From NCBI RefSeq assembly GCF_000622365.1, contig NZ_JASC01000013.1:62001-126000 (forward strand): 64,000 nt of DNA, in the 5' to 3' direction. A program made the position numbers and the translations under genes. Position 1 is the first letter of the stretch. Every line of letters starts with the position of its first letter. The stretch comes from Sulfitobacter noctilucae. Its GTDB lineage: Bacteria; Pseudomonadota; Alphaproteobacteria; Rhodobacterales; Rhodobacteraceae. Below are positions 16,677 through 25,423 of the stretch, piece by piece. A model generated the notes under the pieces. It saw only the letters and a program-made list of their open reading frames with translations. It ran no database searches and was not told where the DNA came from.

Positions 16677-18341
16677 ATGAGTTTTTTGACACGCACGGGT
16701 AAGCCCCTGCCGCAGTCCATTTTGGACAGCGCCGAAGCCGCCAAAAAAGACCCGGTCAACCGCCGTGAGTTTTTGGCGCTGGCCAGCGCATTCGGTGCCA
16801 CGACAGCGACCGCTTATGCCATGATCGGCATGCCCGCCCCTGCGCAGGCAGCAGCCCACAAAGAGGGCGGCACCGTCCGCATGCAGATGGAAGTCCGCGC
16901 CCTTAAAGATCCGCGTACGTACGACTGGTCACAGATCGCCAACTTTTCGCGTGGCTGGCTCGAGTATCTGGCCATCTGGGAAAACGACGGTACCTTCACC
17001 CCTGCCCTGTTGGAAAGCTGGGAAATCAACGATGATGCGACCGAATACACGCTGAATGTCCGTCAGGGCGTCAAGTGGAACAACGGCGACGACTTTACCG
17101 CCGAAGACGTGGCGCGCAACATCACCGGCTGGTGTGACAAATCGCTTGAAGGCAATTCAATGGCCGGTCGTTTCGCCACGCTGATCGACGAAGAAAGCGG
17201 CAAAGCCATCGAAGGCGCGATTGAAGTCGTCGATACCCATACCGTCAAGCTGAAGCTGCCAGCCTCGGACATTACGCTGATCCCCGGCATGGCAGACTAT
17301 CCTGCGGCCATCGTTCACAGTTCTTTTGACGCCGAAACAATGCTGGATAACCCGATCGGCACAGGCCCCTATCTGCCTGAATCGCTTGAGGTTGGTGTCA
17401 AAAGCGTGCTGGTCAAAAACCCCGATCACACATGGTGGGGCACCGATGTTTATGGCGGCCCCTACATCGACCGCCTGGAGTACATCGACTACGGCACTGA
17501 CCCCTCTGCATGGATCGCAGCGGCGGAAGCGGATGAAGTCGATGCCTTCTACTCTATGGAGGGCGAGTACATCGACATCATGTCCACCTTGGACGGCTGG
17601 GTCGAAAACTCAATCGCGACAGCGGCGACAATTGTCATCCGCCCCAACCAGCTGGCCGAAGTTGATGGCAAACAGCCCTATGCAGACAAACGTGTGCGTC
17701 AGGCGATTACGATGGCGGTCGACAATGCTGTCCTGCTTGAGCTGGGATATGCGGGCAAAGGTCTGGTTGCCGATAACCACCATGTCGGTCCGATGCATCC
17801 CGAATTTGCGGAAATCCCACCACGCAAGGTTGATCCCGCAGGTGCCAAGGCGTTGATGGAAGAAGCCGGCATGGCCGATTTCGAGCATGAGCTGTTCTCG
17901 ATCGACGATGCATGGCGCAAGGACACCACCGACGCGGTCGCGGCACAGCTGCGCGATGCAGGCATCAACGTCAAACGGACGATCCTGCCCGGCTCCACGT
18001 TCTGGAACGATTGGACGAAGTACCCCTTCTCCTCGACCAACTGGAACGCGCGTCCGCTGGGCGTGCAAATCTGGGCACTGGCATATCGCTCGGGTGAAGC
18101 ATGGAACGAATTCGGCTGGTCCAACCCTGAGTTCGACGCATTGCTTGCCGAAGCACTGGCCATTGCGGACGTCGAAAAGCGCCGTGAGATCATGGCAAAG
18201 GGACAAGCGATGATTCAGGACGAAGGCGTCACGATTCAGCCATACTGGCGGTCTCTCTACAACCACACCAAAGAGGGTTTGGCAGGCGCAGGCCACCACA
18301 TTGGGTTCGAATACCACCCGGCGCGGATGGCCTGGACCTAG
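16677..18341 (+). CDS. ABC transporter substrate-binding protein, family 5 (peptide/opine type)
   Basis: 554 aa from the ATG at 16677, 8 bases after an AGAGAGGAAG ribosome-binding site. The N-terminus is unusual: about 27 polar residues precede a twin-arginine motif ([18 protein letters not shown]) and a cleavage site after APAQA, so export by Tat is likely. The mature part has the family-5 pattern with [35 protein letters not shown] (about 120-155) and GTGPY. Ligands may be oligopeptides or similar. No permease or ATPase gene adjoins it; a strong terminator follows, so it is an orphan. Confidence 0.88.
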   Translation: MSFLTRTGKPLPQSILDSAEAAKKDPVNRREFLALASAFGATTATAYAMIGMPAPAQAAAHKEGGTVRMQMEVRALKDPRTYDWSQIANFSRGWLEYLAIWENDGTFTPALLESWEINDDATEYTLNVRQGVKWNNGDDFTAEDVARNITGWCDKSLEGNSMAGRFATLIDEESGKAIEGAIEVVDTHTVKLKLPASDITLIPGMADYPAAIVHSSFDAETMLDNPIGTGPYLPESLEVGVKSVLVKNPDHTWWGTDVYGGPYIDRLEYIDYGTDPSAWIAAAEADEVDAFYSMEGEYIDIMSTLDGWVENSIATAATIVIRPNQLAEVDGKQPYADKRVRQAITMAVDNAVLLELGYAGKGLVADNHHVGPMHPEFAEIPPRKVDPAGAKALMEEAGMADFEHELFSIDDAWRKDTTDAVAAQLRDAGINVKRTILPGSTFWNDWTKYPFSSTNWNARPLGVQIWALAYRSGEAWNEFGWSNPEFDALLAEALAIADVEKRREIMAKGQAMIQDEGVTIQPYWRSLYNHTKEGLAGAGHHIGFEYHPARMAWT

Positions 18342-18365
18342 GGTCCAACCCCAACCAGCTATCAA

Positions 18366-18391
18366 GGGCCGCGTTCTGCGCGGCCCTTTTT
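18366..18391 (+). terminator. Rho-independent terminator
   Basis: GGGCCGCG (18366-18373) pairs with CGCGGCCC (18379-18386), followed by TTTTT. It ends the orphan binding-protein gene and separates it from the convergent box cluster. Confidence 0.9.
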
Positions 18392-18411
18392 CTATCAAAA
18401 ACGAAAAACGT

Positions 18412-18921
18412 CTAGCCTTTGATGAATGTCGAAACTTTGCCTGCCGGAAAGCTCAGACCCTGCACCAGTAACTCCCCAAGGCTCTCTTTTGTCAGGCCAT
18501 TGCCTCGCAATTTTGCACAGACATCCCGCAAGGCGCTGTGCATCTGGGTGACAAGGTCGACGTCCGCCAATTCGGATCGGGTGACTTTACCGAACCACGC
18601 TTCCTCAAGGATCAAATCCTCGATCAGCGGATCAATGACTGCCCCACCCCCACCTGGATATCGGTAATAACCTACGCCACCACCCTTCCCCATGCGCCCT
18701 TCGGCCACCATGCGCGGCAAAATGGGCACTGGCCGGTCAGGGTTTCGCGCCAGCACCTTCTCAAGCCCCGCCAGATCCTGTGCTTCGCAGGGGCCCATCG
18801 CATAGCCCCAGTCGCATAACGCTTCGTCCAGCTCCCACGGATTGGTGTGGTGGTACATGAGGTGTTCAGCCTGCAGCCAGAAGGCATCCTGTATCCGGGT
18901 CAGCGCCTTAGCGTTGATCAT
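18412..18921 (-). CDS. Stand-alone 3-hydroxyacyl-CoA dehydrogenase C-terminal domain
   Basis: 169 aa from the ATG at 18921. It contains only the helical 3HCDH dimerisation/substrate domain: GYAMGPCEAQDLAGLE matches the MGP-x-E-x-x-DLxGLD motif, and PRMVAEGRMGKGGGVGYYRY matches the second motif. The NAD-binding Rossmann domain that carries catalysis is missing, so it cannot be a dehydrogenase alone. It overlaps the end of the BoxR-type regulator by 14 bases and is the last gene of the benzoate operon. It may be a partner subunit or a binding protein for a dehydroadipyl-type CoA ester (inference). Confidence 0.75.
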   Translation of the reverse strand: MINAKALTRIQDAFWLQAEHLMYHHTNPWELDEALCDWGYAMGPCEAQDLAGLEKVLARNPDRPVPILPRMVAEGRMGKGGGVGYYRYPGGGGAVIDPLIEDLILEEAWFGKVTRSELADVDLVTQMHSALRDVCAKLRGNGLTKESLGELLVQGLSFPAGKVSTFIKG

Positions 18922-19822
18922 GGGATGCAGCGTCGAGGAATCGATTCTTGGCAACCACGGCCATCAGATCGTTGAAAGAAGACCGCACAGCCCGGTTCGC
19001 GGTGTTCACCTGCGCTTCGGCCTGCGCATAAAGCGGCGTGCGCGCCTTCAACAGCTCCTTGAGCTGCGCCATGGCGGCGGGGTTGCCTTGCATTGGACGA
19101 TAATCGCCCTGTGCGCGCACCCGCTGCATATGCTCGGCCGGGCTGGTTTTGATCCAGACCGTGTGAAACCGCTGCAAAAGATGGGCATATGTCTTTTCTT
19201 CGGCCACAATCCCGCCGGCAACGGCTAGGATAACGCGGTCATGCCGGGTCGAGACCCGTTCGAGCGCCTCAGCCTCCATCCGGCGATAACCGGGCTCCCC
19301 ATAAAACGCCATGACTTCGGCCAGCGGCATGCCCGCCGCATCCTCGATCTCGCGGTTCAGTTCGACAAAAGGGATGTCGAGGGCCGCACCCGCCATCTGC
19401 CCCAACGTCGACTTACCCGCACCGCGCAACCCGATCAGACAAATACGGCCGGAGCGCATGACCGCAGGGTTCTGCTCCGCCAGCATGCCGCGCACTTCTT
19501 GCTGCACAGGCGCAGGTGCCTGTCGAAATAGGGCGGCCACCCGTTGCACATCATGGTCCAGCGGAATGTCTTCGGCCAGAAGCGCCTCGATCCGCAGATC
19601 CAGTGCATCCGCCACGCGTTGCAGCAACAGAACAGAGATATTGCCCTCCCCCGCCTCCAGTTGCGCCAGATAGCGGGGTGAGACACCGGACATTTCCGAC
19701 AGGACGCGCCGTGGAAGCCCTCGCAGGCGTCGTGCCTCGGCCACACGGGCGGCAAGGCGTCTGATCATACGTATGCCACTGTCTTCGTCGTTCGCCTGTG
19801 TCTGGTCGAGCGTCACCGTCAC
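18908..19822 (-). CDS. boxR: BoxR-type regulator: XRE helix-turn-helix fused to shikimate-kinase-like domain
   Basis: 304 aa. The N-terminal HTH (about 20-80) carries RRVLSEMSGVSPRYLAQLEAGEGNISV. A linker leads to a shikimate-kinase-like domain with P-loop GLRGAGKST at 131-139 and VAGGIVAEE. This fusion is characteristic of BzdR/BoxR, repressors of benzoate pathways in which the kinase-like domain senses benzoyl-CoA. Position inside the box operon supports the assignment. TGCA-N6-TGC(A/G) sites upstream of boxC, the ligase and dctP are its likely operators. Confidence 0.9.
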   Translation of the reverse strand: MTVTLDQTQANDEDSGIRMIRRLAARVAEARRLRGLPRRVLSEMSGVSPRYLAQLEAGEGNISVLLLQRVADALDLRIEALLAEDIPLDHDVQRVAALFRQAPAPVQQEVRGMLAEQNPAVMRSGRICLIGLRGAGKSTLGQMAGAALDIPFVELNREIEDAAGMPLAEVMAFYGEPGYRRMEAEALERVSTRHDRVILAVAGGIVAEEKTYAHLLQRFHTVWIKTSPAEHMQRVRAQGDYRPMQGNPAAMAQLKELLKARTPLYAQAEAQVNTANRAVRSSFNDLMAVVAKNRFLDAASHDQR

Positions 19823-19846
19823 CTCAACTTACCTGTTCTTTTTGCG

Positions 19847-20269
19847 TCACTCCGCACGGATCAATGGTTCGATGATCGCACGCATCTCGGATGGCACTTC
19901 GCGGCTTTTGAACTGGTCTGCGATCGTGAAAACGCAAGTGAACTTGCCGTCGAAACACAGCACATCATTCTGGCGTCCCTTGACTGCGAAGCTGATCGAC
20001 TTTGTCCCAAGCCGCACAGGATAGGTTTCGCACATCAGCATATGACGGGGCGTGACCGGGCTGTGGAATTCCATCTCCAGTTTTACAAATGGCGTGCCCA
20101 CATTGCGGTCGATTTCCATCTGGAACCAGCCATCTCCGTCCAGATGCGCTTCCCACCAGCCATTGATCGCGTCCAGCGCGAAATAGGGCAACCGCGCGGT
20201 GTACGCGATACGGGCCGGGTCACAATCGCCCCATGTCACATTCACCGGATGCACAAAAGGCGCAGTCAT
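19847..20269 (-). CDS. Acyl-CoA thioesterase (4-hydroxybenzoyl-CoA thioesterase-like hotdog)
   Basis: 140 aa with the hotdog-fold start NVTWGDCDPARIAYTARLPYFALDAINGWWE. The DCDPARI-Y pattern corresponds to the catalytic Asp-containing loop of 4-hydroxybenzoyl-CoA thioesterases. It directly follows boxA (the two genes abut) and precedes boxR. Likely roles are recovering CoA from dead-end benzoyl-CoA analogues or trimming pathway CoA esters. The specificity is inferred from context. Confidence 0.85.
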   Translation of the reverse strand: MTAPFVHPVNVTWGDCDPARIAYTARLPYFALDAINGWWEAHLDGDGWFQMEIDRNVGTPFVKLEMEFHSPVTPRHMLMCETYPVRLGTKSISFAVKGRQNDVLCFDGKFTCVFTIADQFKSREVPSEMRAIIEPLIRAE

Positions 20270-21448
20270 TCAGTAGGTTTCCACATGATAGCGCCCATCT
20301 TCGCGCATGGCATCCCGCAGGGCGGTCCATTGTTGGCCGATGCTTTCCGCGATGGAAGTCATGGCTTTTTCGACGCCTTCTTCCATGCCGCGCAAACCGC
20401 AAATGTAGATATGGGTCTTGTCATCCTGCAAAAGCGCGGCAATCGCATCTTCTTCAGCGACCATGCGGTCCTGCACATATTCTTTCCCGGCATCCGGCAT
20501 ACGGCTAAAGACAAGATGCTGCTTCAACAGGCTTTCCGGCACTTTCTTGAGCGGGCCGAAGTACGGCAGGCTTTCAGGCGTGCGGGCACCGAAGAACATC
20601 GTCATGCCACCCGTTGCCCCACTGCGCTGGCGCTGCATGGTGAAGGCCCGCATAGGGGCCGATCCTGTGCCGGTGCAGATCAACAGTAAGTGTGCGTCGG
20701 AAGTGGAGGGCATCAGGAAGGTCGCGCCGAAGGGACCGGTCACATCAACTGTCGCGCCCTGTTCCAGATCGCACAGGAAGTTTGAGGCAAGACCCTTGTC
20801 CTCCCGCTTCACCGTCAGGGATATGTTGTGATAGCCCGCACGCTCCCCGTCACGCGGACTGGAAATGGAATAGAGCCGCGGCAAATGAGCGTTGCCATCG
20901 GCATCTGTGCCGGGCGGGATAATGCCCACCGATTGCCCCTCAAGCACCGGAAAGGGCAGCGCGCCGGGGTCAAGAATGATGTGGCGCACATCATGGTCAG
21001 GATCTTTGGTAAGCGGATAATTCCCCTGCACCGTCATCTTGGCCGGTTTGCCTAGGTTGTACATATTCACCGTCGGCTTGCCCGCCGACACCGGTGCCTT
21101 GGCCTTGCCACCAGCCCCCTTGTGCGCTTCGGCCAGCAACGCCGCCACAGGATCCACCGCTTCTTCGTCGCTGCTTGCGGGAGCAGCTTCGATGTCTGCC
21201 TGCTCTGGCAGTTCGTCCATCTCGTACTGCTGTTCCAGCGTGTAGGGTTCCATCACCACGCGCCATTCGTCGATGCTGCCTGTGGGACAGACGGGAATAC
21301 AGTCCATGCAAAAGTTGCAGACATCCGCGTTGACCACGACATTGTTGTCGTCATGCTCGATCGCGCCGATCGGGCAGGTCATCTCGCAGGTATAACATCG
21401 GATGCAGATTTCAGGATCGATCAGGTGTTGCTTGACGGCTTTGTTCAT
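20270..21448 (-). CDS. boxA: Benzoyl-CoA 2,3-epoxidase reductase subunit BoxA
   Basis: 392 aa. Two ferredoxin-type 4Fe-4S motifs lie at the N-terminus: Cys15/18/21/25 and Cys44/47/50/54 (each CX2CX2CX3C followed by Pro). An acidic/Ala linker (about 80-130) leads to an FNR-type FAD/NADPH reductase domain with RLYSISSPR, LICTGTGSAPMRAF and HIYICGLRGMEEGV near the end. It passes NADPH electrons to the di-iron epoxidase BoxB. It overlaps the upstream miniprotein gene by ATGA. Confidence 0.95.
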   Translation of the reverse strand: MNKAVKQHLIDPEICIRCYTCEMTCPIGAIEHDDNNVVVNADVCNFCMDCIPVCPTGSIDEWRVVMEPYTLEQQYEMDELPEQADIEAAPASSDEEAVDPVAALLAEAHKGAGGKAKAPVSAGKPTVNMYNLGKPAKMTVQGNYPLTKDPDHDVRHIILDPGALPFPVLEGQSVGIIPPGTDADGNAHLPRLYSISSPRDGERAGYHNISLTVKREDKGLASNFLCDLEQGATVDVTGPFGATFLMPSTSDAHLLLICTGTGSAPMRAFTMQRQRSGATGGMTMFFGARTPESLPYFGPLKKVPESLLKQHLVFSRMPDAGKEYVQDRMVAEEDAIAALLQDDKTHIYICGLRGMEEGVEKAMTSIAESIGQQWTALRDAMREDGRYHVETY

Positions 21449-21615
21449 GCGTGGCGGTCTCTCAGGATCAGGTCAGGGACCAGTATGGCATCAAACAGCG
21501 CCTGACAGATACCCTGACATCCGGCACATCCAACACAGGGGCCTTGCAGAGTGTCCAGATCATCCGCCAGCGCCTGGGTGCGCGGGGCATGTCCAACGAT
21601 ACGTTTTGCTTGCAT
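21445..21615 (-). CDS. 56-aa miniprotein with ferredoxin-type cysteine motif, between boxB and boxA
   Basis: From the ATG at 21615 to a TGA overlapping boxA's start (21445-21448). The only recognisable element is Cys27-x2-Cys30-x2-Cys33-x3-Cys37 (CVGCAGCQGIC), the same ligand spacing as each BoxA cluster, in a peptide otherwise too small for a ferredoxin fold. The rest is helical and charged, ending LRDRHA. No signal peptide. I know no named family. Possible roles are a small electron carrier, a cluster or iron donor for BoxB, or a zinc-binding regulator. An in-frame longer start (21684) reads through the boxB-boxA gap and is less likely. Confidence 0.7.
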   Translation of the reverse strand: MQAKRIVGHAPRTQALADDLDTLQGPCVGCAGCQGICQALFDAILVPDLILRDRHA

Positions 21616-21690
21616 GGAGAGGCTCCCTTGGGGTCTTTTGGATTTGAAAAAGCCCCCGCCCATGCATGTCACGGATGGGGGCAAAGAGCT

Positions 21691-23142
21691 TTAGGCCATG
21701 TGCAGCTTCACATACTCGAAATCACCCGGCTTGTTGTCGATGCCGACCTTGGGCGCGGCAATCCACGAAGCGTATTTGCCCGGCTCGTAGCATGGCACCA
21801 TGAGCGACTGGATATAGTCGCCATCCGCCTTTGTCGGCAGCCATTCGTCGCGACGCTTGTGCCACTCGTCCGCGCTGATGATCTCGCCATCGGGGTCCAC
21901 GGCCACGGTGCTGAACACACCGATCTGGCGGTGAAAGCCCTCGTGCGGCAGTTTGAGCGCAAATTCGATACCGGATTTCGCAATCTGCTTGTTCCAGCGG
22001 CCCACACCGCCCGCTGCATCGCGGACATAGTCATCGCGCAGGCGCATGTTGATCGCGGTCAGGGCGGGCACGTCTTCGGTGACGATCTTGCCATCCTTAA
22101 TTGATGTCACAGCGTAAGTGTCGTCCTTAAGCTGATGATCATCGTCGATCCGCTGCTCCATATAGCGGCCCTTGATGCCGTAGTTGAAAGCATTGGCCGC
22201 GTTTGTCGACACTTCCTGCCCGAACAGATCAAGCGACAGCGTGTAGTGCAGGTTCAGCTTTTTCTGAATGGTCGGCAGGTCGATGACGCCTAAATCGCGG
22301 ATCTTGTTGATGTCGTAGGGGTCGGTGATACCGGCCTTGTTCATTGCCTCAAGCGTGGCTTGAATGGTGCGGCCCACGCCGGTTTCGCCCACGAACATAT
22401 GGTGTGCTTCTTCGGTCAGCATAAAGCGGCAGGTGCGCGACAGCGGGTCAAAACCCGACTGTGCAAGGCTTTCCAGCTGCATCTTGCCATCGCGGTCGGT
22501 GAAATAGGTGAACATGAAGAACGACAGCCAATCAGGCGTTTCCTCATTGAAGGCACCCAACATGCGCGGCGCATCTTCGTCGCCTGAGGACCGGACCAGC
22601 AGATCGTTGGCTTCTTCCCGACCATCACGACCGAAATACTTTTGCAGCAGATAGACCATCGCCCACAGGTGGCGGCCCTCTTCGACATTGACCTGAAAGA
22701 GATTGCGCATGTCATAGAGCGATGGCGCAGTAAGGCCAAGGAAGCGCTGCTGTTCGACTGACCCTGGCTCTGTATCGCCCTGAATAACGATCAATCGCTT
22801 GAGCATGTTGCGGTATTCGCCCGGCACTTCCTGCCACGCGGGTTCGCCCAGATGTTCGCCCATCGGGATTTTGCGGTCTTCGACCTGCGGGGCCAACAAT
22901 ACGCCCCAACGGTATTCGGGCATCTTCACATAGTCGAATTTCGCCCAGCCTTTTGGGTCCACGCTGACAGCGGTGCGCAGATAAACCATCGATTCCTGAA
23001 AATTTTGCGGGATCAAGTCGTTCCACCAGTTGATGTAACCAGGGTGCCATTTCTCCAGCGCTTTCAGCACCTTCTTGTCTTCTGACAGGCCGACGTTGTT
23101 CGGGATTTGCGTGTCGTAGCTTACGTTGATCAGATCGAGCAT
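21691..23142 (-). CDS. boxB: Benzoyl-CoA 2,3-epoxidase oxygenase subunit BoxB
   Basis: 483 aa from the ATG at 23142, behind an AGGAGG ribosome-binding site. BoxB is a class I di-iron oxygenase that epoxidises benzoyl-CoA. Ligand-type residues are visible in NVEEGRHLWAMVYLL (E-x-x-H) and MLTEEAHHMFVGETG (EE-x-H-H), as expected for the di-iron four-helix bundle. The sequence begins LDLINVSYDTQIPNNVGL. It follows boxC by 70 bases, a gap filled by two perfect palindromes, and precedes the 56-aa miniprotein. Confidence 0.95.
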   Translation of the reverse strand: MLDLINVSYDTQIPNNVGLSEDKKVLKALEKWHPGYINWWNDLIPQNFQESMVYLRTAVSVDPKGWAKFDYVKMPEYRWGVLLAPQVEDRKIPMGEHLGEPAWQEVPGEYRNMLKRLIVIQGDTEPGSVEQQRFLGLTAPSLYDMRNLFQVNVEEGRHLWAMVYLLQKYFGRDGREEANDLLVRSSGDEDAPRMLGAFNEETPDWLSFFMFTYFTDRDGKMQLESLAQSGFDPLSRTCRFMLTEEAHHMFVGETGVGRTIQATLEAMNKAGITDPYDINKIRDLGVIDLPTIQKKLNLHYTLSLDLFGQEVSTNAANAFNYGIKGRYMEQRIDDDHQLKDDTYAVTSIKDGKIVTEDVPALTAINMRLRDDYVRDAAGGVGRWNKQIAKSGIEFALKLPHEGFHRQIGVFSTVAVDPDGEIISADEWHKRRDEWLPTKADGDYIQSLMVPCYEPGKYASWIAAPKVGIDNKPGDFEYVKLHMA

Positions 23143-23163
23143 TGGTTTCCTCCTCTTGGGGGT

Positions 23164-23206
23164 CAAATTCTTTCAAAGAATTTGGGCCGGATTTTTCAAA
23201 AATCCG
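23164..23206. repeat. Two adjacent perfect palindromes between boxC and boxB
   Basis: AAATTCTTT-C-AAAGAATTT (23165-23183) and CGGATTTTT-C-AAAAATCCG (23188-23206). In the boxCB mRNA both fold into hairpins with 9-bp stems just ahead of the boxB ribosome-binding site. They could mark RNA processing or protect the 3' end of boxC; they lack the GC-stem/U-tail arrangement of a full terminator. Confidence 0.75.
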
Positions 23207-23212
23207 CGCCCG

Positions 23213-24871
23213 TTAAACACGTTCCATGTTGTATTTGCCGCGTACACCTGTGCCGTAGCGCTGCAGCGCACCGTCCTCGCCGACTGCGTTGGGGCGCTGG
23301 AAGATCCAGTTTTGCCAGGCGGTCAGACGCCCGAAGATGCGGGTCTCCATCGTTTCGGGTCCGGCAAAGCGCAGGTTGGCTTCCATCCCGGTCATCGCAT
23401 CAGGGCTAAAGCTCGCGCGCTCCTCCATGAACAGGCGCACTTCGTCTTCCCAATCAATGTCGTCATAGGCGTAGGTGACAAGACCCAGTTCTTCGGCGGC
23501 ATCAGCCTCCAACGCCTCGCCAACTGACGACTTCAATTTCTCGATTTGCTCCGGCGTGCCAAGGAATCGTGTTTCCAACCGCGTGAGGTCATTGCTCATT
23601 GGATAGGTGCCGAAATTGCCATCGCTCATCGTGACAGTCGCCAAAGGACGGTTATCGCCGTCGAATTCCTCAAGCATCATATAGCTGCGATCGACCGACC
23701 ACAGGAGTTCCGCCAGCGGCCCGGCAAAGCAGGAGCCGTGTTCGACAATCGCGACCAGCGAACGTGAGGTCATGTCGATGCGTTTCAGCAGGCGCTTCCA
23801 GTATTGCAGCACTTCATTGGCCAGCCAGTGATCCTTGTTCTGAAGCAAAAGCGCTTCATGTCCGATCACCAACTCCGGATCGCCCTGCGTCTGAAATTCG
23901 ATCAGACCCATTTCTTTTTCATTGTTCCTCAGGTGCAGGATGGCATCGTCCAACTCACGCGCACACCGCAACATCCAAGCCTCCGCACCTTCGGCCGCCA
24001 GCACGTCCATGTCCGCAGGTGCCGCACCCTCCGGCCCTTTGATCGTGACGGTGGCGCGCATTTCGTCGCGGTTAAACGCGACCTCAACAGTGGAATAGGT
24101 GACCCCATCCTCGGCAAAGCTGCGGCTGATCGGGGTCAGTTCGATACCCTTGGCGACGTCCACCTTGTCCGATTTCTCTGCCAACTCATTGGCCCGCTCG
24201 GCAACTTTTTCATCAAAGCTGGAATTCGGAAACACCTCATCTACCAAGCGCCACTCGACGGCCCGCTTGCCCTTCACGCCTTCTTCGATCGAGCAAAATA
24301 CATCCGCCAGATCGCGCCGCACCTTGCGCTTGTCCGTTACGCGGGTCAGCCCCCCCGTGCCGGGCAACACCGCCAGCAGCGGCACTTCGGGCAGGGCGAC
24401 AGAAGATGTGGAATCGTCGGTGAGCATCAAGTGGTTACATGCCAGCGCCAATTCATATCCGCCGCCGGCGCAGGCTCCCTTGATCGCACAGATATAGTTC
24501 TGACCGCTGTCGGCCAAAGCGGCCTCATAGGTATTACGCGTCTCATTGGTGAATTTGCAAAAGTTGACCTTATGGGCATGGGCGGCACCGCCAAGCATGC
24601 GGATGTTGGCACCGGCGCAAAACACCTTGTCCTTGGCCGACTGCATCACGATGACTTTCACATCGGGGTGCTCGAACCGCATCCGCTGGACAACATCTGC
24701 CAGCTCGATATCGACACCCAGGTCGTAGCTGTTCAACTTCAGGTCATAGCCTTCGAACAGCCCGCCCTTTTCATCCACATCCATCGACAGCCACGCGATG
24801 GGGCCGTCATAGTCGACCTTCCAATGACGGTATTTCGTTGGATCGGTTTGAAAGTCGATCACTTTGGTCAT
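23213..24871 (-). CDS. boxC: Benzoyl-CoA-dihydrodiol lyase BoxC
   Basis: 552 aa. The N-terminal half is enoyl-CoA-hydratase-like, with CAGANIRMLGGAAHAHKVNF and CAIKGACAGGGYELALACNHLML (oxyanion-hole glycine region, about 130-155). The C-terminal half is specific to BoxC. The enzyme opens the 2,3-epoxide/dihydrodiol ring of benzoyl-CoA hydrolytically, releasing formate and 3,4-dehydroadipyl-CoA semialdehyde. It has a GGGAGG ribosome-binding site. The 105-base upstream gap carries a TGCA-N6-TGCA site and probably the boxC-B-A promoter. Confidence 0.95.
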   Translation of the reverse strand: MTKVIDFQTDPTKYRHWKVDYDGPIAWLSMDVDEKGGLFEGYDLKLNSYDLGVDIELADVVQRMRFEHPDVKVIVMQSAKDKVFCAGANIRMLGGAAHAHKVNFCKFTNETRNTYEAALADSGQNYICAIKGACAGGGYELALACNHLMLTDDSTSSVALPEVPLLAVLPGTGGLTRVTDKRKVRRDLADVFCSIEEGVKGKRAVEWRLVDEVFPNSSFDEKVAERANELAEKSDKVDVAKGIELTPISRSFAEDGVTYSTVEVAFNRDEMRATVTIKGPEGAAPADMDVLAAEGAEAWMLRCARELDDAILHLRNNEKEMGLIEFQTQGDPELVIGHEALLLQNKDHWLANEVLQYWKRLLKRIDMTSRSLVAIVEHGSCFAGPLAELLWSVDRSYMMLEEFDGDNRPLATVTMSDGNFGTYPMSNDLTRLETRFLGTPEQIEKLKSSVGEALEADAAEELGLVTYAYDDIDWEDEVRLFMEERASFSPDAMTGMEANLRFAGPETMETRIFGRLTAWQNWIFQRPNAVGEDGALQRYGTGVRGKYNMERV

Positions 24872-24971
24872 TGCAGGATCCTCCCGAAGGTCAGTGTTGA
24901 GAACTATAATTCATCTAGGTACTGCCTTAGGCAAGCATTCCGCAGTTTTTTCCGGATATTATGCGCTATAG

Positions 24972-24985
24972 TGCACCTACTTGCA
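24972..24985. promoter_or_regulatory. Predicted BoxR operator upstream of boxC
   Basis: TGCA-CCTACT-TGCA, exact on both half-sites. It overlaps the stop of the DUF309 gene and lies about 100 bases before boxC, at the upstream edge of its promoter region. TGCA words are the recognition element described for BzdR/BoxR regulators. Confidence 0.6.
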
Positions 24986-25423
24986 GGATATCGCCGCTTC
25001 GCACGCGTTCAGCCAACCGCGCACCCCTGCAACCGTCAAGCCGAGAATCACCTGATCAGAAGGTATGCGCGCAAGATGCTCTCCGACCATCGCAACCAAC
25101 CGTTTCGCCGCCTTCGGCCGCTGCATCAGCAGCTTCAGTCGGGCATTTGCGAGCTGGATCAAGGCTTGCACCATATTGCGTTCCGCTGACCCTTCTGGCG
25201 TTTGCAACCAGACGGCCTCAAGCACCTCGTGACATTCCCAAAAGTACCCTCGTTCCAAATACTTCAAGCCCGCGCGGAAAGCGGCAGTATGATGCATGCC
25301 AGCCAATATTGTGCCGGGGTGAACAGAAGATTTGATCTCGTCGAACCAATCCTCTGGATGGCGGGCGTTTTGCCCAGGGATATAGGCGTGGGGCGGCAAC
25401 GGGATGGTGCCGTCCTCAGCCAA
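24977..25423 (-). CDS. DUF309 protein in the benzoate operon
   Basis: 148 aa. The family signature is seen in FRAGLKYLERGYFWECHEVLEAVWLQTPEGSAERNMVQALIQLANARLKL (about 50-98), with His/Glu residues that could bind a metal. It is cytoplasmic and all-helical. Function is unknown. It overlaps the upstream alpha/beta-hydrolase gene by 8 bases, so it belongs to the benzoate transcript and is a candidate accessory protein. Confidence 0.8.
   Translation of the reverse strand: MAEDGTIPLPPHAYIPGQNARHPEDWFDEIKSSVHPGTILAGMHHTAAFRAGLKYLERGYFWECHEVLEAVWLQTPEGSAERNMVQALIQLANARLKLLMQRPKAAKRLVAMVGEHLARIPSDQVILGLTVAGVRGWLNACEAAISCK

Noticed and set aside
23804-25189. 461-aa + strand open frame opposite boxC
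   Set aside because: Composition is that of an antisense shadow (His/Arg/Gln-rich), with no motif. boxC on the minus strand has full family support.
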